64,000 nucleotides of DNA from Candidatus Fluviicola riflensis (GTDB lineage: Bacteria > Bacteroidota > Bacteroidia > Flavobacteriales_D > Crocinitomicaceae). The stretch is from assembly GCA_002243285.1 (NCBI GenBank), contig CP022585.1, forward strand, positions 558,001 to 622,000, given 5' to 3'. This document shows, piece by piece, positions 16,909 to 24,018 of the stretch (its first letter is position 1; each line of letters opens with the position of its first letter). The translations under genes and the position numbers were made by a program. The notes below the pieces were generated by a model. That model searched no databases and was not told where the DNA came from. It was given only the letters and a program-made list of their open reading frames with translations.

Positions 16909-17308
16909 GGCGTGGGGTTTCTGATTTTTCCACTATCGAAAAGGCGTAGATTGTCACGCGATAGGGTGTAAAAACTGCCGAAACGTGGTTGCTGTCCGTG
17001 TAGACAATATCGAGTTTCCCGTTTCCTGTTGGAAGTTCACCCAGCGTGATCATTCTGCGATCCGGCTCACAGTTCAAACCCGACATTAACAATTTGGATT
17101 CGAACCCTTCGGGGAATAACTCAATGTCGTTTAGCTGAATCTTTTGACTACCTCGGTAAAACAGTAGTTCGTCACGGTCGGAAGTTATGAGAATCCCGAC
17201 AAGAAAATTCGCGTTCTTGTCTAGCTCGAATTCCCCTTTGAAAGTATCACCGGATGCAGTTATCGAAATGTCAAAACGTTCTTTGATAATATGGCGTTTA
17301 AAACTCAT
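16880..17308 (-). CDS. Beta-rich 142-aa element protein, candidate minor capsid protein
   Basis: Strand-like segments dominate: RFDISITASGDTFKGEFELD, FLVGILITSDRDELLFYRG, GKLDIVYTDSNHVSAVF and YRVTIYAFSIVEK. The C-terminus is a charged tail. It follows the terminator after the 237-aa candidate capsid gene and is overlapped by the next gene. Single jelly-roll capsid or vertex protein is my best guess; no known family recognised. Confidence 0.6.
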   Translation of the reverse strand: MSFKRHIIKERFDISITASGDTFKGEFELDKNANFLVGILITSDRDELLFYRGSQKIQLNDIELFPEGFESKLLMSGLNCEPDRRMITLGELPTGNGKLDIVYTDSNHVSAVFTPYRVTIYAFSIVEKSETPRHEKDNHSPD

Positions 17309-17335
17309 GACTAATTAGAATTGAATGAAAAAAAG

Positions 17336-17367
17336 GAATCGGTAGCGGTGCAAACTGCTACCGATTC
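17336..17367 (-). terminator. Strong intrinsic terminator after the candidate capsid gene
   Basis: A perfect 11-bp stem, GAATCGGTAGC with GCTACCGATTC, and a run of seven T on the minus strand, placed between two genes of the operon directly after the 237-aa gene. Confidence 0.85.
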
Positions 17368-17378
17368 TGATTTAGTAG

Positions 17379-18092
17379 TTACGGGGTGGTCATTGTCCCG
17401 TCAAGGGCAACATAAAGCCAAGTCTCAGCCGGAATACTGAACGACGTACCAAGCTCGACCGTAAACTCGATTAATTCCTCGTCGTTAATCACGCGTGGGT
17501 TATCGAGTTTATAATATCCGAGCGGAATGGTCATATCGTTGTCCGTTGCAAAACGCCTGATACTTTGGTTTTCCGGAATCAGCTGCTTGCGGTTTGCTTT
17601 CAATGAAAATTCACCGTTGACAATTGCCGGAACAGTTACCACACTTCGGAAATTGATTGTTTTGTAACCTTCCGCGTTGGTAATGTCAGGATTCTGACCT
17701 GCCAGCAGGTAAATACCCGACACAAGGAACACCGTGTTTTTGGGAAGCTTCGCATTGGAAATGTTACGTACACCGACCTCTTTATCGTCTTGCGATTCAA
17801 ACAGTTTGATTGTTTTACTGTTCACTTTCTTGATGGAATAAATGGTGTAATCCGAAAGCCGGATTGAACCCTTTTTCAATTCGTCTTTGACGTGATTCGG
17901 AAGCTGTTTAAAGTGCTTCTCCATTTCCCCGCGCGAGCGTCGGGATGGTGAGGTATTAGCCGACTGTACAACCTTTTTAAGCGCTAGGGCTTGTTGTACG
18001 GGATTTGCAGCTTTCATCATTTTGTTTACAGCGTCAAGGCCAAAAAGTTCGCCTGCGTTGTTGTACTCTGAATTAATTAAATCGTCGATCAT
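17379..18092 (-). CDS. Candidate major capsid protein (237 aa, beta-rich C-terminal two thirds)
   Basis: Residues 1-80 are helical and polar (VQQALALKKVVQSAN, RGEMEKHFKQLPNHV). From ~80 on the sequence is beta-rich with short loops: YTIYSIKKVNSKTIKLFE, NTVFLVSGIYLLAG, KTINFRSVVTVPAIVNGEFSLK, ELIEFTVELGTSFSIPAETWLYVAL. No enzymatic motif. It is flanked upstream by a membrane protein gene and downstream by a strong terminator, the arrangement expected for a highly expressed structural gene. Jelly-roll fold is inferred, not shown. Could instead be a coat or filament protein. Confidence 0.58.
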   Translation of the reverse strand: MIDDLINSEYNNAGELFGLDAVNKMMKAANPVQQALALKKVVQSANTSPSRRSRGEMEKHFKQLPNHVKDELKKGSIRLSDYTIYSIKKVNSKTIKLFESQDDKEVGVRNISNAKLPKNTVFLVSGIYLLAGQNPDITNAEGYKTINFRSVVTVPAIVNGEFSLKANRKQLIPENQSIRRFATDNDMTIPLGYYKLDNPRVINDEELIEFTVELGTSFSIPAETWLYVALDGTMTTP

Positions 18093-18163
18093 GACAATAG
18101 ATTTTTAGTCCCCGCCTAAGCGATGCCAGGCGGAGAGGTGGTTGTTAAAAAATTGGTGATTGT

Positions 18164-18838
18164 TTAGTAGTCCGACGGGTCGATTATCTCGTCGTCGTAC
18201 AAGCCGTAGATTGCTTCGCCCGAAGGTTGTGCATTCTCGTAGTCGTAAAACTCACGCTCGGCTAGTTCGGCATCGAATCCACCCGCTGCCTGAGCGTTGA
18301 ATTCGTCGAACATATCAAGCGCTGAAAGATCAATTGCCCCGACTGTTTCCGACTCATCAAACTCAGCCATTTTCGTGGCTGGCGCTCCGGCTGGCGGTGC
18401 GCTGTCCTTCTTCTTGAAAATCTTGTCGAGATAGTACGCTGAAAGCAATTCGTCTTTCACCGTTTTCAACCGGTCTTTCACGCCTTGGGTCGTTCCGGCA
18501 AGCCCGCTAACACCTGCCGCTTTCGCTGCTTTCGCGGCATTGTTGAAATCGACGTTTTTAGCGACACCGTAGGCGATAGCCGAAGCGCCCGTCATACGGA
18601 GCAACCCGCTGTGATCTTTGAAGTGATGCCCTGCCGCAATAAGTAGCAGACCGAAGGGAAGCGACCACAAGCCCGCAGCCCCGCCAATGGCAATTCCAAC
18701 CGGAACACCTAGCACCGTATCAACAACTGATTTTAAGGCAGTGTTTCCGTAGTTTGTGCCGCCTGCCTCCTTCGCGTTATAAGACGCAACGAAGCCGGAC
18801 AACCCGCCTCGGCTGCCTTGTTTTGGTTTCTTTGACAT
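18164..18838 (-). CDS. Glycine-rich membrane protein of the element (224 aa)
   Basis: Residues ~35-90 hold two or three hydrophobic Gly/Ala-rich helices (VVDTVLGVPVGIAIGGAAG, LPFGLLLIAAGHHF, GASAIAYGVAKNV). The C-terminal half is acidic and soluble (DESETVGAIDLSALDMFDEF). Short N-terminal Gly/Ser-rich segment, no cleavable signal. A protein with this layout could be embedded in a virion or host membrane. It lies between the transglutaminase-like gene and the candidate capsid gene. Confidence 0.62.
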   Translation of the reverse strand: MSKKPKQGSRGGLSGFVASYNAKEAGGTNYGNTALKSVVDTVLGVPVGIAIGGAAGLWSLPFGLLLIAAGHHFKDHSGLLRMTGASAIAYGVAKNVDFNNAAKAAKAAGVSGLAGTTQGVKDRLKTVKDELLSAYYLDKIFKKKDSAPPAGAPATKMAEFDESETVGAIDLSALDMFDEFNAQAAGGFDAELAEREFYDYENAQPSGEAIYGLYDDEIIDPSDY

Positions 18839-18857
18839 AATTGATTTTGATTGATGG

Positions 18858-20798
18858 TTAACGGAGCGTAACCCGCTTAACCCCGCTGGGGCTGCTCCCT
18901 TTCTTTGTTCTCTTTTTTCCGGGTTTTGCTAGAGGTGTACCCGAAAGGTTTTTCACTGCCGCTTCTTTGGCTTTCTTCGCTTTTTGAGCAGTGTAAGCCC
19001 AATAAAGAAGCCCAAGACCAGCAATTGCGATTCCAGCTGTTGCCAGTTTGTTGTCTTTAAACCATTGCAACATCCCTGTTTCTTTTGGGGGTGTGCTTTT
19101 GGTGTCGCCAGTTGCCGGAGCGGTTGAAGTTGGCAAAGTTTCCGGAATTGTCGCGGGCGTTTCGACTTTCGTCGGGGTTTCGCTCGTCTGTTCTTCTGCT
19201 TCTCTCACCATCGGTAAATAACTCGGATCGTCGTCTTCGGATAGCTCGGAAGCATCCATTACGTGTATCGCCTCGCCTGAGTCACTGCCATAGTCGGTTC
19301 CGGCACTGCTCGAACTCGATGCCTGTTCTTTGAGAACATCAGCACCTTGTTTTGTAAGCAGGTCAAATACCGGATTCGTCGGTAACTTGGTAGCGATTTC
19401 AGCGATGTTTTTAATACTCAACTTGCGGTCTTTTTCTTCCGCGTCGTTCGTATTGTCGCTAATCACTTCGGATTGTTCCTCGGCAGTTCCTTTTTTGAAA
19501 AGCGCACCGATTTTTTTGATAAACGCCATTATCGTACCGATTGCACCCGAAGCCGCTGCGATTGCCGCAACCGCGCTGCCGATTTCGCCAAAGCCATGAA
19601 CAGCTGTTCCGTCTACGTCTTCGAACTCATCGAAGTACAACGAATGACCGACCATAGTTTGCAAATCGTCGTCGTCACTCACGTATTGGATTACTGCACC
19701 AAGGCCGTTTAGCGGCACTTTGCGATCTTTGTTCCCGTTGCCCTCCAAAATGGATTTTTTCAGGTTCTCAATCGTACCACCAGCACCGTAAAAAATACCT
19801 TCCAACTTTTTACGAACAGCAACAAGCTGATCGTAAGCATTGGGGTTCATATTGTTCTTTAGTGCCTGTTCCCGCGTCCAGTAAGAATAGCGCAATTTGG
19901 AAGCAACTTTACCAATATTGGCTTTCATGCTTGCGAGTACACCCGCACGTAATAAAGCCGTCACCGGATTGAGTTTGTTAACCTTGTTCGCTACGTTTTT
20001 GATCCGTTCTTTTAGCGGTGGTTTGTTCTCTTTTCGTTCTTCGCGTTTCTCTTGGCGTTCTTCTTTTTTGTCCTCGCGTTTTTCCTTACGTGCTGCTTTC
20101 TTTTCCTTGCGCTGTGCTTTACCTTCCAAACCTTCTAAATCGTCTTCGAGGTACGAAAACGCTTCGGCATCGCTGGGAAGATCCGGTAACATTGACAGGT
20201 CGAAATCTTCGCTGTCGTCTGAGTCAAAATCTTCCTCGTCGTCATCGTCGGGAAGACCATTTAAATACTGCAATTTCATAATGAAATCCTTTTTCTCTGT
20301 GTAGGGTACTTCGTAATTAAACTTGTGTACTACACAGTCCATTATTACTTCTTCGTTGCCGATCATTGCGACCGGATAGACGTGTTCAAAATCCTGGGCT
20401 TGGTACTTCGTTATCCGTATGACAAAAGGGATTCTGAGATTCGTCAGGATGCTGCCGATTATGACCGTCAGGCAATCGCAATCGACACCCTTTCTTCGGT
20501 CAGCCCACGTACGCGCAGGGTGGCGCACCTGTTCAACTCCAAATTCATCTTTTTCATACTGGATATGGCGAAAACACCAATTCCAAACATTCCGACACGT
20601 TTCTTTCAGGGTGGCGGCTTTCAGCAGGTCAGCGATACGCGTTGTCGAAGATGTTGATTTGGCGATCACTTCTTTCATTAGTCCGATAGTGTCGCCTAGC
20701 ATCGCGTATTGTTTAACGTCGATAAATTCCCCTTTAGCCTTTTGGAACAGGTGGTTGTATTCCTGCCCTGATTCGATGGTGTGTTTGCCCGTTGTCAT
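18858..20798 (-). CDS. Transglutaminase-like cysteine protease fused to a basic/acidic region and C-terminal membrane helix
   Basis: A 646-aa protein. Residues ~50-170 are a transglutaminase-like domain: RTWADRRKGVDCDCLTVIIG (Cys 107), DFEHVYPVAMI (His 139) and VIMDCVVH (Asp 154) give a Cys-His-Asp triad. Residues 183-225 are strongly acidic, 228-260 strongly basic, then NPVTALLRAGVLASMKANIG and a small domain. LNGLG occurs at 363-367 and VHGFG at 400-404, with a hydrophobic Ala/Gly helix after. A second hydrophobic helix lies near the C-terminus (ATAGIAIAGLGLLYWAY). It may be a maturation protease and structural protein in one chain. Confidence 0.68.
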   Translation of the reverse strand: MTTGKHTIESGQEYNHLFQKAKGEFIDVKQYAMLGDTIGLMKEVIAKSTSSTTRIADLLKAATLKETCRNVWNWCFRHIQYEKDEFGVEQVRHPARTWADRRKGVDCDCLTVIIGSILTNLRIPFVIRITKYQAQDFEHVYPVAMIGNEEVIMDCVVHKFNYEVPYTEKKDFIMKLQYLNGLPDDDDEEDFDSDDSEDFDLSMLPDLPSDAEAFSYLEDDLEGLEGKAQRKEKKAARKEKREDKKEERQEKREERKENKPPLKERIKNVANKVNKLNPVTALLRAGVLASMKANIGKVASKLRYSYWTREQALKNNMNPNAYDQLVAVRKKLEGIFYGAGGTIENLKKSILEGNGNKDRKVPLNGLGAVIQYVSDDDDLQTMVGHSLYFDEFEDVDGTAVHGFGEIGSAVAAIAAASGAIGTIMAFIKKIGALFKKGTAEEQSEVISDNTNDAEEKDRKLSIKNIAEIATKLPTNPVFDLLTKQGADVLKEQASSSSSAGTDYGSDSGEAIHVMDASELSEDDDPSYLPMVREAEEQTSETPTKVETPATIPETLPTSTAPATGDTKSTPPKETGMLQWFKDNKLATAGIAIAGLGLLYWAYTAQKAKKAKEAAVKNLSGTPLAKPGKKRTKKGSSPSGVKRVTLR

Positions 20799-21301
20799 AT
20801 CGCAAAATTCATTGCTTCGAAATACGGGAAACTTCCCACAGGCATAAATACCTGCGAAACGGTTTCAACTGTGATTTTCACCTTGTCTTTCGGGTCGGTG
20901 CTTTTGAGCCTGTCAATGAAAGCCGGAGCAATTGAAGCAAGGCCGAGCCATGGTATTAAAACCTTGGTTTCGATTTCGCCCGTTTCGCTAAACGGACGAA
21001 TATAAATACGCCCTTCTTTGTCTCTGACAGGTTCGGGTATATCTATTAGCTTCATCGAACTACTCGCGAGCAGTTTACCGTCTACGATGAATTTGATTAA
21101 CGGTGCGCTCATGCGCATAAATCCAGCGGTTGGGTTCTTGATGTTGTACCGGACATTAATGCTAATGCCTTGTAAAGTGATCTTGTCCTTTTTTGCCGTG
21201 GTTACAACGACGACTTTTTGTTCTGCACTTTTTAAGGATAGTAAATACTTCCCGACCAGAAACGCGCCGCCGCCGATGGCTACTAACGTTAGTACTTTCA
21301 T
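20795..21301 (-). CDS. Membrane-anchored LEA14-like protein (168 aa)
   Basis: An N-terminal transmembrane helix (VLTLVAIGGGAFLVGKYLLSL) is followed by a beta-sandwich of the LEA type 2/WHy kind: ISINVRYNIKNPTAGFMRMS (the NPT motif is typical), KFIVDGKLLASSSMKLIDIPEP and ETKVLIPWLGLASI. In other organisms this fold occurs in stress-related and outer-membrane-linked proteins; here the anchor and operon suggest a structural role in the element. The end overlaps the next gene by 4 nt. Confidence 0.68.
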   Translation of the reverse strand: MKVLTLVAIGGGAFLVGKYLLSLKSAEQKVVVVTTAKKDKITLQGISINVRYNIKNPTAGFMRMSAPLIKFIVDGKLLASSSMKLIDIPEPVRDKEGRIYIRPFSETGEIETKVLIPWLGLASIAPAFIDRLKSTDPKDKVKITVETVSQVFMPVGSFPYFEAMNFAI

Positions 21302-21324
21302 TGATTTTGATTTTTGGTGGTGGT

Positions 21325-21486
21325 TTATTTCTCCGGTTCATCCTGCGTTTTTTTGTCGTGTTCCGGTTTGTGTTGTTCTAGGCGATAGACCCGCTTAACG
21401 AGGTCTTTAAAATCAGCGTGAACATCCTTAATAAAGTAAAGGGTTATACCTGCTAAAACGCTGTTTACAATTACTAATGTTTCCAT
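21325..21486 (-). CDS. Small membrane protein (53 aa)
   Basis: ATG at 21486 gives METLVIVNSVLAGITLYFIK, one hydrophobic helix, followed by a charged helical tail (DFKDLVKRVYRLEQHKPEHD). It fits into the operon between the LEA14-like and 98-aa genes and is preceded by the same ATGATTTAAG context (minus strand CTTAAATCATGG) as its neighbours. Holin-like or phage membrane protein is possible. Confidence 0.6.
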   Translation of the reverse strand: METLVIVNSVLAGITLYFIKDVHADFKDLVKRVYRLEQHKPEHDKKTQDEPEK

Positions 21487-21604
21487 GATTTAAGGTGATT
21501 TTCTTCAAAGGTGAAATGCTTTTTTAATTCGTGTTTTCAAAAGGCGGCACTGGTGGGAACTAGTGTCCGAAAGGGGACAAAAGTTCCGTTTCAAGTGCCG
21601 TTTT

Positions 21605-21901
21605 TTAGTTCGGGGAGTAGTGCATTTTGAAATAATCCGGCTGCTCGATTTCTTCTTCAATCTCAGTTAAGAGCTTTCCGAGTTCTTCATCGACCAGCGT
21701 TTTAACACGGATCATTAAAAACGACATTGTTAAGTGCATTTGATGTTCAGTTTTACCGTACTCCTGTGCAAGCACTTTAATACGTTTACGGTTTGCGATA
21801 TGGTCGATTAACAAGCGTTTTTCAATATCGCGTAATTCTTGCCAAAATTCTTGGTCATTGGCGATCCACATTGTAAGGATCGCACCTGTATTTGCTTTCA
21901 T
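21605..21901 (-). CDS. Helical element protein (98 aa)
   Basis: All-alpha, amphipathic protein (FWQELRDIEKRLLIDHIANR, EYGKTEHQMHLTMSFLMIRVKTL) with an acidic C-terminus (EIEEEIEQPD). The middle could hold a helix-turn-helix (KRIKVLAQEYGKTEHQM), as in sigma-like or terminase-small-subunit-like proteins, but this is weak. It is second in the minus-strand operon. Confidence 0.55.
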   Translation of the reverse strand: MKANTGAILTMWIANDQEFWQELRDIEKRLLIDHIANRKRIKVLAQEYGKTEHQMHLTMSFLMIRVKTLVDEELGKLLTEIEEEIEQPDYFKMHYSPN

Positions 21902-21920
21902 GATTTAAGGGATTAAGAAA

Positions 21921-22127
21921 TTAACGGAATGGATTGATATAGGCGACTATCTCGGCAAAATCTAAGAGGTGATAATCGCAGTATTCTTGTACGGTCAGTC
22001 GCTTTGTTTTTTTACCGAGCGCATCCCTGATGGATAGATGTTCTTTACGAGCCATTTTTTCAGAAAAGCCCGTAAGCATTTGGATTTCTTTGCAGGAAAT
22101 AAATATCCCGTTCTTTAGGCGTTCCAT
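21921..22127 (-). CDS. Small putative DNA-binding protein (68 aa)
   Basis: The start chosen is the ATG at 22127 (MERLKNGIFIS); the frame extends to a TTG at 22157. The core CKEIQMLTGFSEKMARKEHL followed by IRDALGKKTKRLTVQEYCDY resembles small HTH proteins common on Bacteroidota mobile elements. As first gene of the minus-strand operon and next to repeats at 22356-22414, it may regulate the element. Confidence 0.55.
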   Translation of the reverse strand: MERLKNGIFISCKEIQMLTGFSEKMARKEHLSIRDALGKKTKRLTVQEYCDYHLLDFAEIVAYINPFR

Positions 22128-22219
22128 GCTGTCAGGTATTTGATGTTTATGAAGCAAAGGAACAGCGGGAAAAATGCCCTCACAACCGCAGGGACGGGTA
22201 GCGGAGTGGGTTAGGAACT

Positions 22220-22239
22220 CACCGTGGAACGGTGTTTTT
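22220..22239 (+). terminator. Small hairpin with T-tract in the divergent region
   Basis: CACCGT (22220-22225) and ACGGTG (22229-22234) pair around a 3-nt loop, followed by TTTTT on the plus strand. No plus-strand gene lies upstream, so it may end a small antisense RNA or be part of the operon leader. Confidence 0.4.
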
Positions 22240-22355
22240 CAAGGAGGGACACCCCACCCCCGTGGAAAGCTGAAAGCCTCGATAAATCAGCAAAAACAGT
22301 GTTTTATTCAATCAAAATCGAACAAATACAAAAAATTAAAAAAAATGTAACTTTT

Positions 22356-22414
22356 CACCATTCTACACCGTCAAATACTAACATTACACCATGCTACACC
22401 ATTCTACACAGTCA
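22356..22414. promoter_or_regulatory. Iteron-like repeats in the divergent promoter region
   Basis: CACCATTCTACACNGTCA occurs at 22356-22373 and 22397-22414, with a ten-base period of TACACCATNC between (TTACACCATGCTACACC). The 490-bp gap between the divergent operon and the plus-strand 151-aa gene is otherwise AT-rich without genes. Fits operator sites or replication iterons. Confidence 0.55.
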
Positions 22415-22616
22415 GCGAAAAATACAGTTTGAATCCTCGGAACACACCTTAGAAAGGTGATAGTTACATTAGAAGAAATACAGCTTGACAAACAAAAATG
22501 TGTTTGTAATTTGCTACAACCAACTCTTTTTAACAAATCACAACAAATAACTCGTGTAACGTAACACGATTTTAGTTTTAGTAACGTTAGAAATAGTAAC
22601 CTCTTAATTCTTTGCT

Positions 22617-23072
22617 ATGTCGTCCTCTCTTCACGACCGCCTCTTAACACCCACTGAGCTTGTAAGAAAATATCCGGCTGTTGAGCTTTTTTGTTGGACA
22701 CCTTCGGTTGTCGGAGCGCTTTATAATTTCGGATTGATGCACGGCAAGCGTACCGAGAAAGCAAACATTTATGAAAGTAGTTTTATACAATTGGTAGGTT
22801 TGGCTAACCAAGTTGCAGCAAATCAAAAAGTGATTTTAAATACAGCGTTGTATGAAGTTTGGACACCACAGGAAATTATTAACGAATACCCCGAATTAAT
22901 TCGGGTATGGTGTTGGGACGCTTCAACTATTGGCACAATTCTAAGTGCTAAGTTGCTGAACGGTAGTAAGCATAAAGAACACAGCGCACATATTCTATTA
23001 CCTAGCTTTTGGGATTTGGTGAATTATGTGAACAAAATGAAAGATCAACAAAAGTTGAATTTGGGGAAATGA
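22617..23072 (+). CDS. Hypothetical protein with an internally duplicated domain (151 aa)
   Basis: Two similar ~60-residue halves are visible: LLTPTELVRKYPAVELFCW...VVGALYNFGLMHGKR and VWTPQEIINEYPELIRVWCW...TIGTILSAKLLNGSK. Each pairs a short helix with a CW(T/D) motif and a second helix, suggesting a tandem HTH-like or small recognition domain. It is transcribed divergently from the structural operon, a position often occupied by a repressor or early gene, and is followed by a good terminator. Confidence 0.6.
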   Translation: MSSSLHDRLLTPTELVRKYPAVELFCWTPSVVGALYNFGLMHGKRTEKANIYESSFIQLVGLANQVAANQKVILNTALYEVWTPQEIINEYPELIRVWCWDASTIGTILSAKLLNGSKHKEHSAHILLPSFWDLVNYVNKMKDQQKLNLGK

Positions 23073-23074
23073 AA

Positions 23075-23098
23075 AAGCCCGCCTGATTGGGCGGGCTT
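23075..23098. terminator. Terminator between convergent genes
   Basis: AAGCCCGCC and GGCGGGCTT form a perfect 9-bp stem with a 6-nt loop, overlapping the end of the 151-aa gene region. Confidence 0.8.
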
Positions 23099-23116
23099 CG
23101 AGATTGGAGCAACGTT

Positions 23117-23521
23117 TTATTTTGTTCTCTTTCTAAATTCTTCGATGGTCAAAAATTCAAATGATGACTGTTTCCCAGCCAATCTTAAAGCATCAATTTC
23201 AAATGATACTTCCGATTTAATCTTATCGTTGATTAAAGTTAAATGGTCATTCAATGCCGTAATGATCGCATCAACCGAATATAAGCCATTCCCTTTTTCG
23301 TTACCTAAATAGTCAGTCGCTTTTTGAGTAACGAACTCATTATCGGTACTTGTTAATTTCACAGGTTTTACGATGTTATTTTCAGTTAGGCTTGTGAACT
23401 TAATTGAATTAAGAATTTCGTGGTAAATATATCTTAGATCAGCATGTTCAGTGCTAAAACTAGGAATATTTTCATTAAGTACCTCTTTAAGCTCACTGCT
23501 ATAAATGTTGTTATCAATCAT
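23117..23521 (-). CDS. Hypothetical protein (134 aa)
   Basis: A mostly helical, polar protein (DAIITALNDHLTLINDKIKS, FLTIEEFRKRTK) without signal, membrane segment or recognised motif. It lies 16 nt downstream of the Pro/Lys-rich gene on the same strand and may share its transcript. Low GC like the rest of this cargo region. Confidence 0.5.
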   Translation of the reverse strand: MIDNNIYSSELKEVLNENIPSFSTEHADLRYIYHEILNSIKFTSLTENNIVKPVKLTSTDNEFVTQKATDYLGNEKGNGLYSVDAIITALNDHLTLINDKIKSEVSFEIDALRLAGKQSSFEFLTIEEFRKRTK

Positions 23522-23536
23522 TGTTATTTAAGTTTA

Positions 23537-23860
23537 TTATTTAATTGGTTTTATCGGCTTTAGTGGTTTCAAAGGCTTCTGGGGTTGTAATGGCTTCAAA
23601 GGCTTTTGAGGTTGTATGGGCTTTAGTGGTTTCAATGGTTTTTGTGTCTTGGCTTCCGGCAGATTAACACGCCCTTTCCCCGATGGATTTCCGGTCTTAG
23701 CTGGTAATCCTGCATTTGGTTTTGGTGCTTGCATCTTTGCAGGTTTTTGAGTTTGCGCTGGCTTTTGCGCTTTTTGTTTCTCAGGAAGGTTTACGCGGTT
23801 CTTCCCCGACAGATTATCTGTTTTACTTGGCAATCCAGCATTCGTAGTTTTCTTTTTCAT
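23537..23860 (-). CDS. Pro/Lys-rich repeat protein (107 aa)
   Basis: The start MKKKTTNAGLPSK at 23860 is preferred. The protein is built of repeats: two copies of a NAGLP(S/A)KT...SGK(N/G)RVNLPE unit, then a run of PLKPLKPIQPQ-type repeats to the end. It is extremely basic and low in complexity with no signal or membrane segment. It could bind nucleic acid or a polyanion. It is not a recognised family. Confidence 0.5.
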   Translation of the reverse strand: MKKKTTNAGLPSKTDNLSGKNRVNLPEKQKAQKPAQTQKPAKMQAPKPNAGLPAKTGNPSGKGRVNLPEAKTQKPLKPLKPIQPQKPLKPLQPQKPLKPLKPIKPIK

Positions 23861-24018
23861 AGTGTTTTGTTTCAGTGAATAGTCATCGTGTTTCGCTGAT
23901 TTTATAACGAATTTATGCAAAATGTGATAAAGTATGTGGCTTTAAACTATAATCCCGGTATTTAAACAGAAAATGTTTAATTTGTAAGTTGCTAATTTTA
24001 GTTTTTGAGACCAATAAA

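Noticed and set aside
22224-22460. 78-aa plus-strand frame in the divergent control region
   Set aside because: Low-complexity composition, overlaps the iteron-like repeats, and has no domain signal.
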